Assembly (NCBI RefSeq): GCF_051020955.1
Contig: NW_027476092.1
Coordinates: 2,840,501 to 2,904,500 of the forward strand
Source of the DNA: Megalopta genalis
Taxonomy: Eukaryota; Arthropoda; Insecta; Hymenoptera; Halictidae
Direction: 5' to 3'
Length of the DNA: 64,000 nucleotides
Shown: positions 1-9,401 of the stretch, one piece after another
Numbering within the stretch: the stretch's first letter is position 1
How the letters are laid out: each line of letters begins with the position of its first letter
The notes under the pieces: generated by a model
Databases searched by the model: none
What the model was told of the DNA's origin: nothing
The model's input: the letters and a program-made list of their open reading frames with translations, nothing else
Program-made: the position numbers and the translations under genes

Positions 1-68
1 ATTTGTTCATTTGTTCATTTGTTCATTTGTTCATTTGTTCATTTGGTCATTTGTTCATTTGTTCATTT
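1..68. repeat. Tail of a unit cut by the window start
   Basis: Near-perfect octamers with one variant, TTTGGTCA (TGGTC at 44-48), 25 bp before landmark A. The same TGGTC lies exactly 25 bp before all six A landmarks (44, 7001, 12277, 18571, 23409, 23946), so this is the end of an S-type superunit that began upstream. Confidence 0.85.
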
Positions 69-111
69 GAACATTTGTTCATTCACTTTATTTGTTCATT
101 CGTTTTATTTG
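69..111. repeat. Landmark A, first of six
   Basis: GAACATTTGTTC followed by two consecutive 9-mers, ATTCACTTT and ATTCGTTTT, each moving the octamer phase by one base (phase 1 before, phase 3 mod 8 after). Other copies start at 7026, 12302, 18596, 23434 and 23971. Each is followed by TGTACATTTGTGCATATG. A is confined to the first 24 kb and defines domain 1. Confidence 0.9.
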
Positions 112-2227
112 TCCATTTGTTCATTTGTTCATTAGTTCATTTGTACATTTGTGCATATGTTCACTTGTTCATTTGTCCATTTGTGCATTTGTTCATTTGT
201 TCATTTGTTCATTTGTTCATTTGTTCGTTTGTTCGTTTGTTCATTTGTTGATTTGTTCATTTGTTCATTTGTTCGTTTGTTCATTTGTTCGTTTGTTCAT
301 TTGTTGATTTGTTCAATGGTTCATTTGTTCATTTGTTCATTTCTTCATTTGTTCATTCGTTCATTCGTTCACTTGTTCACTCGTACACTTGTTCACTTGT
401 TCATTTGTTCATTTGTTCATTCGTTCATTCGTTCACTTGTTCATTCGTTCACTTGTTCAATTGTTCATTTGTTCTTATGTTCATTTGTTCATTTGCTTAT
501 TTGTTCATTTGTTCATTTGTTCAGTTGTTAATTTGTTAATTTGTTCATTTGTTCACTTGTTCACTTGTTCATTTGTTCATACGTTCATTTGTTCATATGT
601 TCATTTGTTCATTTGTTCATTTGTTCATTTGTTCATTTGTTCATTAGTTCATTTGTTCACTTGTTCATTTGTTCATTTGTTCATTTGTTCATTTGTTCAT
701 TTGTTCATTTGTTCATTTGTTCATTTGTTCCTTTGTTCATTTGTCCATTTGTCCATTTGTCCATTTGTTCATTTGTTCCTTTGTCCATTTGTTCATTTGT
801 TCATTTGTCCATTTGTTCATTTGTTCATTTGTTCATTTGATCATTTGTTCATTTGTTCATTTGTTCATTTGTTCATTTGTTCTTTTGTTCATTTGTTCAT
901 TTGTTCATTTGTTCAATCTTCATTTGTTCATTTGTTCATTTGTTCATTTGATCATTTGCTCATTTGCTCATTTGCTCATTTGTTCATTTGTTCATTTTTC
1001 ATTTGTTCATTTGTTCATTTGTTCATTTGTTCATTTGTTCATTTGTTCATTATTTCATTTGTTCATTTGTCCATTTGTTCATTTGTTCATTTGTTCATTT
1101 GTTCATTTGTTCATATGTTCATTTGTTCATTTGTTCATATGTTCATTTGTTCATTTGTTCATATGTTCATTAGTTCATTTGTCCATTTGTTCATTTGTTC
1201 ACTTGTTCATTTGTTCATTTGTTCATTCTTCATTTGTTCATTTGTACAATTGTTCATTTGTTCATTTGTTCATTTGTTCATTTGTTCATTTGATCATTTG
1301 TTCATTTGTTCATTTGTTCATTTGTTCATTTGTTCATTTGTTCATTTGTTCATTTGTTCATTTGTTCATTTGTTCATTTGTTCATTTGATCATTTGTTCA
1401 TTTGTTCATTTGTTCATTTGTTCATTTGTCCATTTGTCCATTTGTTCATTTGTTCATTTGTTCATTTGTTCATTTGTTCATTTGTTCATTTGTTCATTTG
1501 TTCATTTGTTCATTTGTTCACTTGTTCATTTGTTCATTTGTCCATTTGTCCATTTGTCCATTTGTCCATTTGTTCATTTGTTCATTTGTTCATTTGTTCA
1601 TTTGTTCATTTGTTCATTTGTTCATTTGTTCATTTGTTCATTTGTTCATTTGTTCATTTGTTCATTTGTTCATTTGTTCACTTGTTCATTTGTTCATTTG
1701 TTCATTTGTTCATTTGTTCATTTGTTCATTTGTTCATTTGTTCATTTGTTCATTTGTTCATTTGTTCATTTGTTCATTTGTTCATTTGTTCATTTGTTCA
1801 TTCGTTCATTAGTTCATTCGTTCATTAGTTCATTTGTTCATTTGTTCATTTGTTCAATTGTTCACTTGTTCTTTTGTTCGTTTGTTCGTTTGTTCGTTTG
1901 TTCATTTGTTCATTTGTTCATTTGTTCATTTGTTCATTTGTTCATTTGTTCATTTGTTCATTTGTTCATTTGTTCATTTGTTCATTTGTTCATTTGTTCA
2001 TTTGTTCATTTTTTCATTTGTTCATTTGTTCATTTGTTCATTTGTTCATTTGTTCATTTGTTCATTTGTTCATTTGTTCATTTGTTCATTTGTTCATTTG
2101 TTCATTTGTTCATTTGTTCATTTGTTCATTTGTTCATTTGTTCATTTGTTCATTTGTTCATTTGTTCATTTGTTCATTTGTTCATTTGTTCATTTGTTCA
2201 TTTGTTCATTTGTTCATTTGTTCATTT
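69..2227. repeat. A-to-B unit of superunit S1, long form (2159 bp)
   Basis: In order the unit holds landmark A, a TTTGTTCG-rich patch (about 220-300), AATGG near 314, a TCGTACAC variant near 380, a GTTAATTTGTTAAT doublet at 527-540, ATACGTTC near 580, a GTCC cluster at 743-815, the 7-mer AATCTTC near 915, three GCTC octamers at 957-977, the 7-mer ATTTTTC at 994-1000, a TATG block at 1112-1176, the 7-mer ATTCTTC near 1225 and TGTACAATTG near 1244. From about 1260 it is mostly perfect octamers with GTCC runs. It ends in a TTCG/TTAG patch at 1800-1900 and a near-perfect run up to B. The counterpart at 12302-14460 has the same total length although it differs internally by single octamers and by a 120-bp duplication. 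Confidence 0.88.
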
Positions 2228-2253
2228 GAACATTTGTTCATTCGCTTTATTTG
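2228..2253. repeat. Landmark B, first of 25
   Basis: GAACATTTGTTC followed by the 9-mer ATTCGCTTT and ATTTG, a one-base phase shift. B starts at 2228, 8897, 9402, 14461, 20403, 20932, 26106, 28602, 29323, 31613, 32798, 35478, 36207, 38505, 39650, 42162, 42987, 45507, 48323, 50476, 52988, 55820, 58236, 61060 and 63221. Most copies are followed by ATTCGTTCATTAG and a second TTAG octamer. A short form that goes to TTAG via ATTTGTTC, with one TTAG only, occurs at 31613, 38505, 48323, 55820 and 61060. The copy at 26106 keeps ATTCG but has only one TTAG. The copy at 20932 lacks the usual following GTCC, GTGC and CAC octamers. Confidence 0.92.
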
Positions 2254-3632
2254 TTCATTCGTTCATTAGTTCATTTGTTCATTAGTTCATTTGTCCATTT
2301 GTGCATTTGTTCACTTGTTCATTTGTTCATTAGTTCGTTTGTTCTTTTGTTCGTTTGTTCGTTTGTTCGTTTGTTCATTTGTTGATTTGTTCATTTGTTC
2401 ATTTGTTCGTTTGTTCATTTGTTCGTTTGTTCGTTTGTTCGTTTGTTCATTTGTTCATTGGTTCATTTGTTCATTTGTTCAATTGTTCATTTGTTCTTTT
2501 GTTCATTTGTTCATTTGCTTATTTGTTCATTTGTTCATTTGTTCATTTGTTCAGTTGTTAATTTGTTAATTTGTTCATTTGTTCACTTGTTCACTTGTTC
2601 ATTTGTTCATATGTTCATTTGTTCATTTGTTCATATGTTCATATGTTCATTTGTTCATTTGTTCATTTGTTCATTTGTTCATTTGTTCATTTGTTCATTT
2701 GTTCATTTGTTCATTTGTTCATTTGTTCATTTGTTCATTTGTTCATTTGTTCATTTGTTCATTTGTTCATTTGTTCATTTGTTCATTTGTTCATTTGTTC
2801 ATTTGTTCAATTGTTCATTTGTTCATTTGTTCATTTGTTCATTTGTTCATTTGTCCATTTGTCCATTTGTTCATTTGTTCATTTGTTCATTTGTTCATTT
2901 GTTCATTTGTTCATTTGTTCATTTGTTCATTTGTTCATTTGTTCATTTGTTCATTTGTTCATTTGTTCATTTGTTCATTTGTTCATTTGTTCATTTGTTC
3001 ATTTGTTCATTTGTTCATTTGTTCATTTGTTCATTTGTTCAATTGTTCATTTGTTCATTTGTTCATTTGTTCATTTGTTCATTTGTTCATTTGTCCATTT
3101 GTTCATTCTTCATTTGTTCATTTGTTCATTTGTTCATTTGTTCATTTGTTCATTTGTTCATTTGTTCATTTGTTCATTTGTTCATTTGTTCATTTGTTCA
3201 TTTGTTCATTTGTTCATTTGTTCATTTGTTCATTTGTTCATTTGTTCATTTGTTCATTTGTTCATTTGTTCATTTGTTCATTTGTTCATTTGTCTATTTC
3301 TTCATTTGTTCATTTGTCCATTTGTTCATTTGTTCATTTGATCATTTGTTCATTTGTTCATTTGTTCATTTGTTCATTTGTTCATTTGTCCATTTGTTCA
3401 TTTGTTCATTTGTTCATTTGTTCATTTGTTCATTTGTTCATTTGTTCATTTGTTCATTTGTTCATTTGTTCATTTGTTCATTTGTTCATTTGTTCATTTG
3501 TTCATTTGTTCATTTGTTCATTTGTTCATTTGTTCAATTGTTCATTTGTTCTTTTGTTCATTTGTTCATTTGCTTATTTGTTCATTTGTTCATTTGTTCA
3601 TTTGTTCAGTTGTTAATTTGTTCATTTGTTCA

Positions 3633-3640
3633 TTTTTTTT
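3633..3640. repeat. 8-T tract (10-mer repeat unit)
   Basis: A unit A-T8-C, two bases longer than the octamer, followed about 25 bp later by ATTTTTTC and CATATG. The 8-T form starts at 3633, 4985, 10301, 15299, 16643, 21823, 27391, 30121, 34275, 37005, 40943 and 51785. A 7-T form starts at 31899, 38791, 45296, 47816, 49105, 55305, 58025, 60545 and 61842, only in delta and gamma-type units. There is no GC-rich stem before the tract, so it is not a rho-independent terminator. Confidence 0.88.
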
Positions 3641-3911
3641 CATTTGTTCATTTGTTCATTTTTTCATATGTTCATTTGTTCATTTGTTCATTTTTCATTT
3701 GTTCATTTGTTCATTTGTTCATTTGTTCATTATTTCATTTGTTCATTTGTTCATTTGTTCAATTGTTCATTTGTTCATTTGTTCATTTGATCATTTGTTC
3801 ATTTGTTCATTTCTTCATTTGTTCATTTGTCCATTTGTTCATTTGTCTATTTCTTCATTTGTTCATTTGTCCATTTGTTCATTTGTTCATTTGTTCATTT
3901 GTTCATTTGTT

Positions 3912-3976
3912 CATATGTTCATTTGTTCATTTGTTCATATGTTCATTTGTTCATTTGTTCATATGTTCATTAGTTC
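3912..3976. repeat. TATG block: 24-bp trimer repeat
   Basis: Three CATATG octamers spaced exactly 24 bp apart (two normal octamers between) and then TTAGTTC, 65 bp in all. The same block begins at 1112, 3912, 5312, 7533, 10620, 13361, 15578, 16978, 19103, 22150, 25022, 27670, 34554, 41222, 43815, 46335, 52064, 53816, 56544 and 59064. These sites hold most of the true ATG triplets on the + strand; the consensus unit has none. Confidence 0.88.
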
Positions 3977-6578
3977 ATTTGTCCATTTGTTCATTTGTTC
4001 ACTTGTTCATTTGTTCATTTGTTCATTCTTCATTTGTTCATTTGTACAATTGTTCATTTGTTCATTTGTTTATTTGTTCATTTGTTCATTTGATCATTTG
4101 TTCATTTGTTCATTTGTTCATTTGTTCATTTGTTCATTTGTTCATTTGTTCATTTGTTCATTTGTTCATTTGTTCATTTGTTCACTTGTTCATTTGTTCA
4201 TTTGTCCATTTGTCCATTTGTCCATTTGTCCATTTGTTCATTTGTTCATTTGTTCATTTGTTCATTTGTTCATTTGTTCATTTGTTCATTTGTTCATTTG
4301 TTCATTTGTTCATTTGTTCACTTGTTCATTTGTTCATTTGTTCATTTGTTCATTTGTTCATTTGTTCATTTGTTCATTTGTTCATTTGTTCATTTGTTCA
4401 TTTGTTCATTTGTTCATTTGTTCATTTGTTCATTTGTTCATTTGTTCATTTGTTCATTTGTTCATTTGTTCATTTGTTCATTCGTTCATTAGTTCATTTG
4501 TTCATTAGTTCATTTGTTCATTTGTTCATTTGTTCAATTGTTCACTTGTTCATTTGTTCATTTGTTCATTTGTTCACTTGTTCATTTGTTCATTTGTTCA
4601 TTTGTTCATTTGTTCATTTGTTCATTTGTTCATTTGTTCATTTGTTCATTTGTTCATTTGTTCATTTGTTCAATTGTTCATTTGTTCATTTGTTCATTTG
4701 TTCATTTGTTCATTTGTTCATTTGTCTATTTCTTCATTTGTTCATTTGTCCATTTGTTCATTTGTTCATTTGATCATTTGTTCATTTGTTCATTTGTTCA
4801 TTTGTTCATTTGTTCATTTGTCCATTTGTCCATTTGTTCATTTGTCCATTTGTTCATTTGTTCATTTGTTCATTTGTTCATTTGTTCAATTGTTCATTTG
4901 TTCTTTTGTTCATTTGTTCATTTGCTTATTTGTTCATTTGTTCCTTTGTTCATTTGTTCAGTTGTTAATTTGTTCATTTGTTCATTTTTTTTCATTTGTT
5001 CATTTGTTCATTTTTTCATATGTTCATTTGTTCATTTGTTCATTTGCTCATTTGCTCATTTGCTCATTTGTTGATTTGTTCATTTTTCATTTGTTCATTT
5101 GTTCATTTGTTCATTTGTTCATTATTTCATTTGTTCATTTGTTCATTTGTTCAATTGTTCATTTGTTCATTTGTTCATTTGATCATTTGTTCATTTGTTC
5201 ATTTCTTCATTTGCTCATTTGTCCATTTGTTCATTTGTCTATTTCTTCATTTGTTCATTTGTCCATTTGTTCATTTGTTCATTTGTTCATTTGTTCATTT
5301 GTTCATTTGTTCATATGTTCATTTGTTCATTTGTTCATATGTTCATTTGTTCATTTGTTCATATGTTCATTAGTTCATTTGTCCATTTGTTCATTTGTTC
5401 ACTTGTTCATTTGTTCATTTGTTCATTCTTCATTTGTTCATTTGTACAATTGTTCATTTGTTCATTTGTTTATTTGTTCATTTGTTCATTTGATCATTTG
5501 TTCATTTGTTCATTTGTTTATTTGTTCATTTGTTCATTTGATCATTTGTTCATTTGTTCATTTGTTCATTTGTCCATTTGTCCATTTGTCCATTTGTTCA
5601 TTTGTTCATTTGTTCATTTGTTCATTTGTTCATTTGTTCATTTGTTCATTTGTTCATTTGTTCACTTGTTCATTTGTTCATTTGTTCATTTGTTCATTTG
5701 TTCATTTGTTCATTTGTTCATTTGTTCATTTGTTCATTTGTTCATTTGTTGATTTGTTCATTCGTTCATTTGTTCATTTGTTCATTTGTTCATTTGTTCA
5801 TTTGTTCATTTGTTCATTTGTTCATTTGTTCATTTGTTCATTCGTTCATTTGTTCATTTGTTCATTAGTTCATTAGTTCATTTGTCCATTTGTGCATATG
5901 TTCACTTGTTCATTTGTCCATTTGTGCATTTGTTCACTTGTTCATTTGTTCATTTGTTCATTTGTTCGTTTGTTCGTTTGTCCATTTGTTGATTTGTTCA
6001 TTTGTTCATTTGTTCGTTTGTTCATTTGTTCGTTTGTTCGTATGTCCGTTTGTTCATTTGTTGATTTGTTCATTGGTTCATTTGTTCATTTGTTCATTTG
6101 TTCATTTGTTCATTCGTTCATTCGTTCACTTGTTCACTCGTTCACTTGTTCACTTGTTCATTTGTTCATTTGTTCATTCGTTCATTCGTTCACTTGTTCA
6201 TTCGTTCACTTGTTCAATTGTTCATTTGTTCTTTTGTTCATTTGTTCACTTGTTCACTTGTTCACTTGTTCATTTGTTCATATGTTCATATGTTCATTTG
6301 TTCATTAGTTCATATGTTCATTTGTTCATATGTTCATTTGTTCATTTGTTCATTTGTTCATTTGTTCTTTTGTTCATTTGTTCATTTGTTCATTTGTTCA
6401 CTTGTTCATTTGTTCATTTGTTCATTTGTTCATTTGTTCATTTGTTCATTTGTTCTTTTGTTCATTTCTTCATTTCTTCATTTGTTCATTCTTCATTTGT
6501 TCATTTGTCCATTTGTTCATTTGTTCATTTGTTCATTTGTTCATTTGTTCATTTGTTCATTTGTTCATTTGTTCATTT

Positions 6579-6630
6579 GCTCATTTGCTCATTTGCTCAT
6601 TAGCTCATTTGCTCATTTGCTCATTTGCTC
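6579..6630. repeat. GCTC heptad
   Basis: Seven consecutive octamers carry GCTC in place of GTTC, the fourth reading TTAGCTCA. Equal heptads lie at 11863-11914 and 18237-18288, always inside the pre-A block. The fourth pre-A block (22697-23433) has lost it. Shorter GCTC triplets occur elsewhere, for example at 957-977 and about 5043-5067. Confidence 0.88.
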
Positions 6631-7025
6631 ATTTGTTCATTTGTTCATTTTTCATTTGTTCATTTGTTCATTTGTTCATTTGTTCATTTGTTCATTTGTT
6701 CATTTGTTCATTTGCTCATTTGTTCTTTATTTCATTAGTTCATTCGTTCATTCGTTCATTCGTTCATTTGTTCATTTGTTCATATGTCCATTTGTTCATT
6801 TGTTCATTTGTTCATTTGTTCAATTGTTCATTTGTTCATTTGTTCATTTGTTCATTTGTTCTTTTGTTCATTTGTTCATTTGTTCATTTGTTCATTTGTT
6901 CATTTGTTCATTTGTTCATTTGTTCATTTGTTCACTTGTTCACTTGTTCATTTGTTCATTTGTTCATTTGTTCATTTGTTCATTTGTTCATTTGTTCATT
7001 TGGTCATTTGTTCATTTGTTCATTT

Positions 7026-8896
7026 GAACATTTGTTCATTCACTTTATTTGTTCATTCGTTTTATTTGTCCATTTGTTCATTTGTTCATTAGTTCATTTG
7101 TACATTTGTGCATATGTTCACTTGTTCATTTGTCCATTTGTGCATTTGTTCACTTGTTCATTTGTTCATTTGTTCATTTGTTCGTTTGTTCGTTTGTTCA
7201 TTTGTTGATTTGTTCATTTGTTCATTTGTTCGTTTGTTCATTTGTTCGTTTGTTCGTTTGTTCGTTTGTTCATTTGTTGATTTGTTCAATGGTTCATTTG
7301 TTCATTTGTTCATTTCTTCATTTCTTCTTTTGTTCATTTGTTCATTTGTTCATTTGTTCAATCTTCATTTGTTCATTTGTTCATTTGTTCATTTGATCAT
7401 TTGCTCATTTGCTCATTTGCTCATTTGTTCATTTGTTCATTTTTCATTTGTTCATTTGTTCATTTGTTCATTTGTTCATTACTTCATTTGTTCATTTGTC
7501 CATTTGTTCATTTGTTCATTTGTTCATTTGTTCATATGTTCATTTGTTCATTTGTTCATATGTTCATTTGTTCATTTGTTCATATGTTCATTAGTTCATT
7601 TGTCCATTTGTTCATTTGTTCACTTGTTCATTTGTTCATTTGTTCATTCTTCATTTGTTCATTTGTACAATTGTTCATTTGTTCATTTGTTCATTTGATC
7701 ATTTGTTCATTTGTTCATTTGTTCATTTGTTCATTTGTTCATTTGTTCATTTGTTCATTTGTTCATTTGTTCATTTGTTCATTTGTTCATTTGTTCATTT
7801 GTTCATTTGATCATTTGTTCATTTGTTCATTTGTTCATTTGTCCATTTGTCCATTTGTCCATTTGTTCATTTGTTCATTTGTTCATTTGTTCATTTGTTC
7901 ATTTGTTCATTTGTTCACTTGTTCATTTGTTCATTTGTCCATTTGTCCATTTGTCCATTTGTTCATTTGTTCATTTGTTCATTTGTTCATTTGTTCATTT
8001 GTTCATTTGTTCATTTGTTCATTTGTTCATTTGTTCATTTGTTCATTTGTTCACTTGTTCATTTGTTCATTTGTTCATTTGTTCATTTGTTCATTTGTTC
8101 ATTTGTTCATTTGTTCATTTGTTCATTTGTTCATTTGTTCATTTGTTCATTTGTTCATTTGTTCATTTGTTCATTTGTTCATTTGTTCATTCGTTCATTA
8201 GTTCATTTGTTCATTAGTTCATTTGTTCATTTGTTCATTTGTTCAATTGTTCACTTGTTCATTTGTTCATTTGTTCATTTGTTCACTTGTTCATTTGTTC
8301 ATTTGTTCATTTGTTCATTTGTTCATTTGTTCATTTGTTCATTTGTTCATTTGTTCATTTGTTCATTTGTTCATTTGTTCATTTGTTCATTTGTTCATTT
8401 GTTCATTTGTTCATTTGTTCATTTGTTCATTTGTTCATTTGTTCATTTGTTCATTTGTTCATTTGTTCATTTGTTCATTTGTTCATTTGTTCATTTGTCC
8501 ATTTGTTCATTTGTTCATTTGTTCATTTGTTCATTTGTTCATTTGTTCATTTGTTCACTTGTTCATTTGTTCATTTGTCCATTTGTCCATTTGTCCATTT
8601 GTTCATTTGTTCATTTGTTCATTTGTTCATTTGTTCATTTGTTCATTTGTTCATTTGTTCATTTGTTCATTTGTTCATTTGTTCATTTGTTCATTTGTTC
8701 ATTTGTTCATTTGTTCATTTGTTCATTTGTTCATTTGTTCATTTGTTCATTTGTTCATTTGTTCATTTGTTCATTTGTTCATTTGTTCATTTGTTCATTT
8801 GTTCATTTGTTCATTTGTTCATTTGTTCATTTGTTCATTTGTTCATTTGTTCATTTGTTCATTTGTTCATTTGTTCATTTGTTCATTTGTTCATTT
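7026..8896. repeat. A-to-B unit of S1, short form (1871 bp)
   Basis: It starts as the long A-to-B unit does (A, GTACA, GTGCATATG, TTCG patch, AATGG near 7290). Near 7311-7330 it jumps from CTTCATTTCTTC directly to CTTTTGTTC, skipping the part that carries TCGTACAC, GTTAATT, ATACGTTC and the first GTCC cluster in 69-2227. AATCTTC near 7360, a TATG block at 7533-7597 and ATTCTTC near 7647 follow in the usual order. A perfect run from about 8598 to 8896 ends at B. The paralogue at 18596-20402 carries the same internal deletion, so the deletion predates the S1/S2 duplication. Confidence 0.85.
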
Positions 8897-9401
8897 GAAC
8901 ATTTGTTCATTCGCTTTATTTGTTCATTCGTTCATTAGTTCATTTGTTCATTAGTTCATTTGTCCATTTGTGCATTTGTTCACTTGTTCATTTGTTCATT
9001 TGTTCGTTTGTTCTTTTGTTCGTTTGTTCGTTTGTTCGTTTGTTCATTTGTTGATTTGTTCATTTGTTCATTTGTTCGTTTGTTCATTTGTTCGTTTGTC
9101 CATTTGTTCATTTGTTCATTTGTTCATTTGTTCATTTGTTCTTTTGTTCATTTGTTCATTTGTTCATTCGTTCACTTGTTCACTCGTTCACTTGTTCACT
9201 CGTTCACTTGTTCACTCGTTCACTTGTTCACTCGTTCACTTGTTCACTCGTTCACTCGTTCACTTGTTCACTCGTTCACTTGTTCACTTGTTCATTTGTT
9301 CATTTGTTCATTCGTTCATTCGTTCACTTGTTCATTCGTTCACTTGTTCAATTGTTCATTCGTTCTTTTGTTCATTTGTTCATTTGCTCATTTGTTCATT
9401 T
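8897..9401. repeat. Short B-to-B unit of S1 (505 bp)
   Basis: B, TTAG octamers, GTCC, GTGC, a TTCG patch, then an array of the 16-bp dimer TCGTTCACTTGTTCAC at about 9168-9290, a TTCGTTCTTTTG stretch, one GCTC octamer and the next B. The counterpart in S2 is 20403-20931. The first 489 bp of the gamma units (B to C, for example 29323-29811) have the same content, so this unit looks like the source or sister of the gamma head. Confidence 0.85.
9168..9290. repeat. 16-bp dimer array (TCGTTCACTTGTTCAC)
   Basis: Alternating TCGTTCAC and TTGTTCAC octamers make a 16-bp period over about 120 bp, with one TCGTTCAC doublet near 9248-9263. Further arrays lie at about 20698-20821, 29601-29700, 36485-36584, 43153-43256, 45673-45776, 48585-48688, 53154-53257, 56082-56185, 58402-58505 and 61322-61425. 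The copies at 48585, 56082 and 61322 share one G-to-C change giving CACTTCTTCAC. Confidence 0.88.

Larger units (their letters stand above)
2228..7025. repeat. B-to-A unit of S1: alpha-like part fused to a second unit (4798 bp)
   Basis: This stretch behaves as two units with the intervening B landmark lost. The first part (2228 to about 4560) follows the order of the alpha unit at 26106: TTCG-rich patch, TTGG near 2460, GTTAATTTGTTAAT near 2556, a long clean run, ATTCTTC near 3105, an 8-T tract at 3633-3640 and a TATG block at 3912-3976. The second part repeats the 8-T tract (4985-4992) and TATG block (5312-5376) but adds GCTC octamers and GTTGATTTG near 5041-5075. It then runs into the pre-A block (5891-7025) with TGTGCATATG, CACTCG octamers, seven GCTC/AGCTC octamers at 6579-6630 and TTCTTTATTTCATTAG near 6723. 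S2 has the same fused layout at 14461-18595. Confidence 0.82.

Noticed and set aside
69..80. Steroid-receptor-like palindrome GAACA/TGTTC at the landmarks
   Set aside because: The arms are separated by 2 bp, not the 3 bp of the glucocorticoid or androgen response element, and the motif follows from one two-base change in the octamer. Without an organism or expression data a receptor site is unsupported.
3633..3640. Rho-independent terminators at the 7-8 T tracts
   Set aside because: No GC-rich inverted repeat precedes any of them, and they are simply longer versions of the T-tract in the octamer.
4064..4074. Forkhead-like TGTTTAT sites in TTTGTTTATTTG octamers
   Set aside because: A single base change in the repeat creates the match by chance, and there is no gene in the window to regulate.
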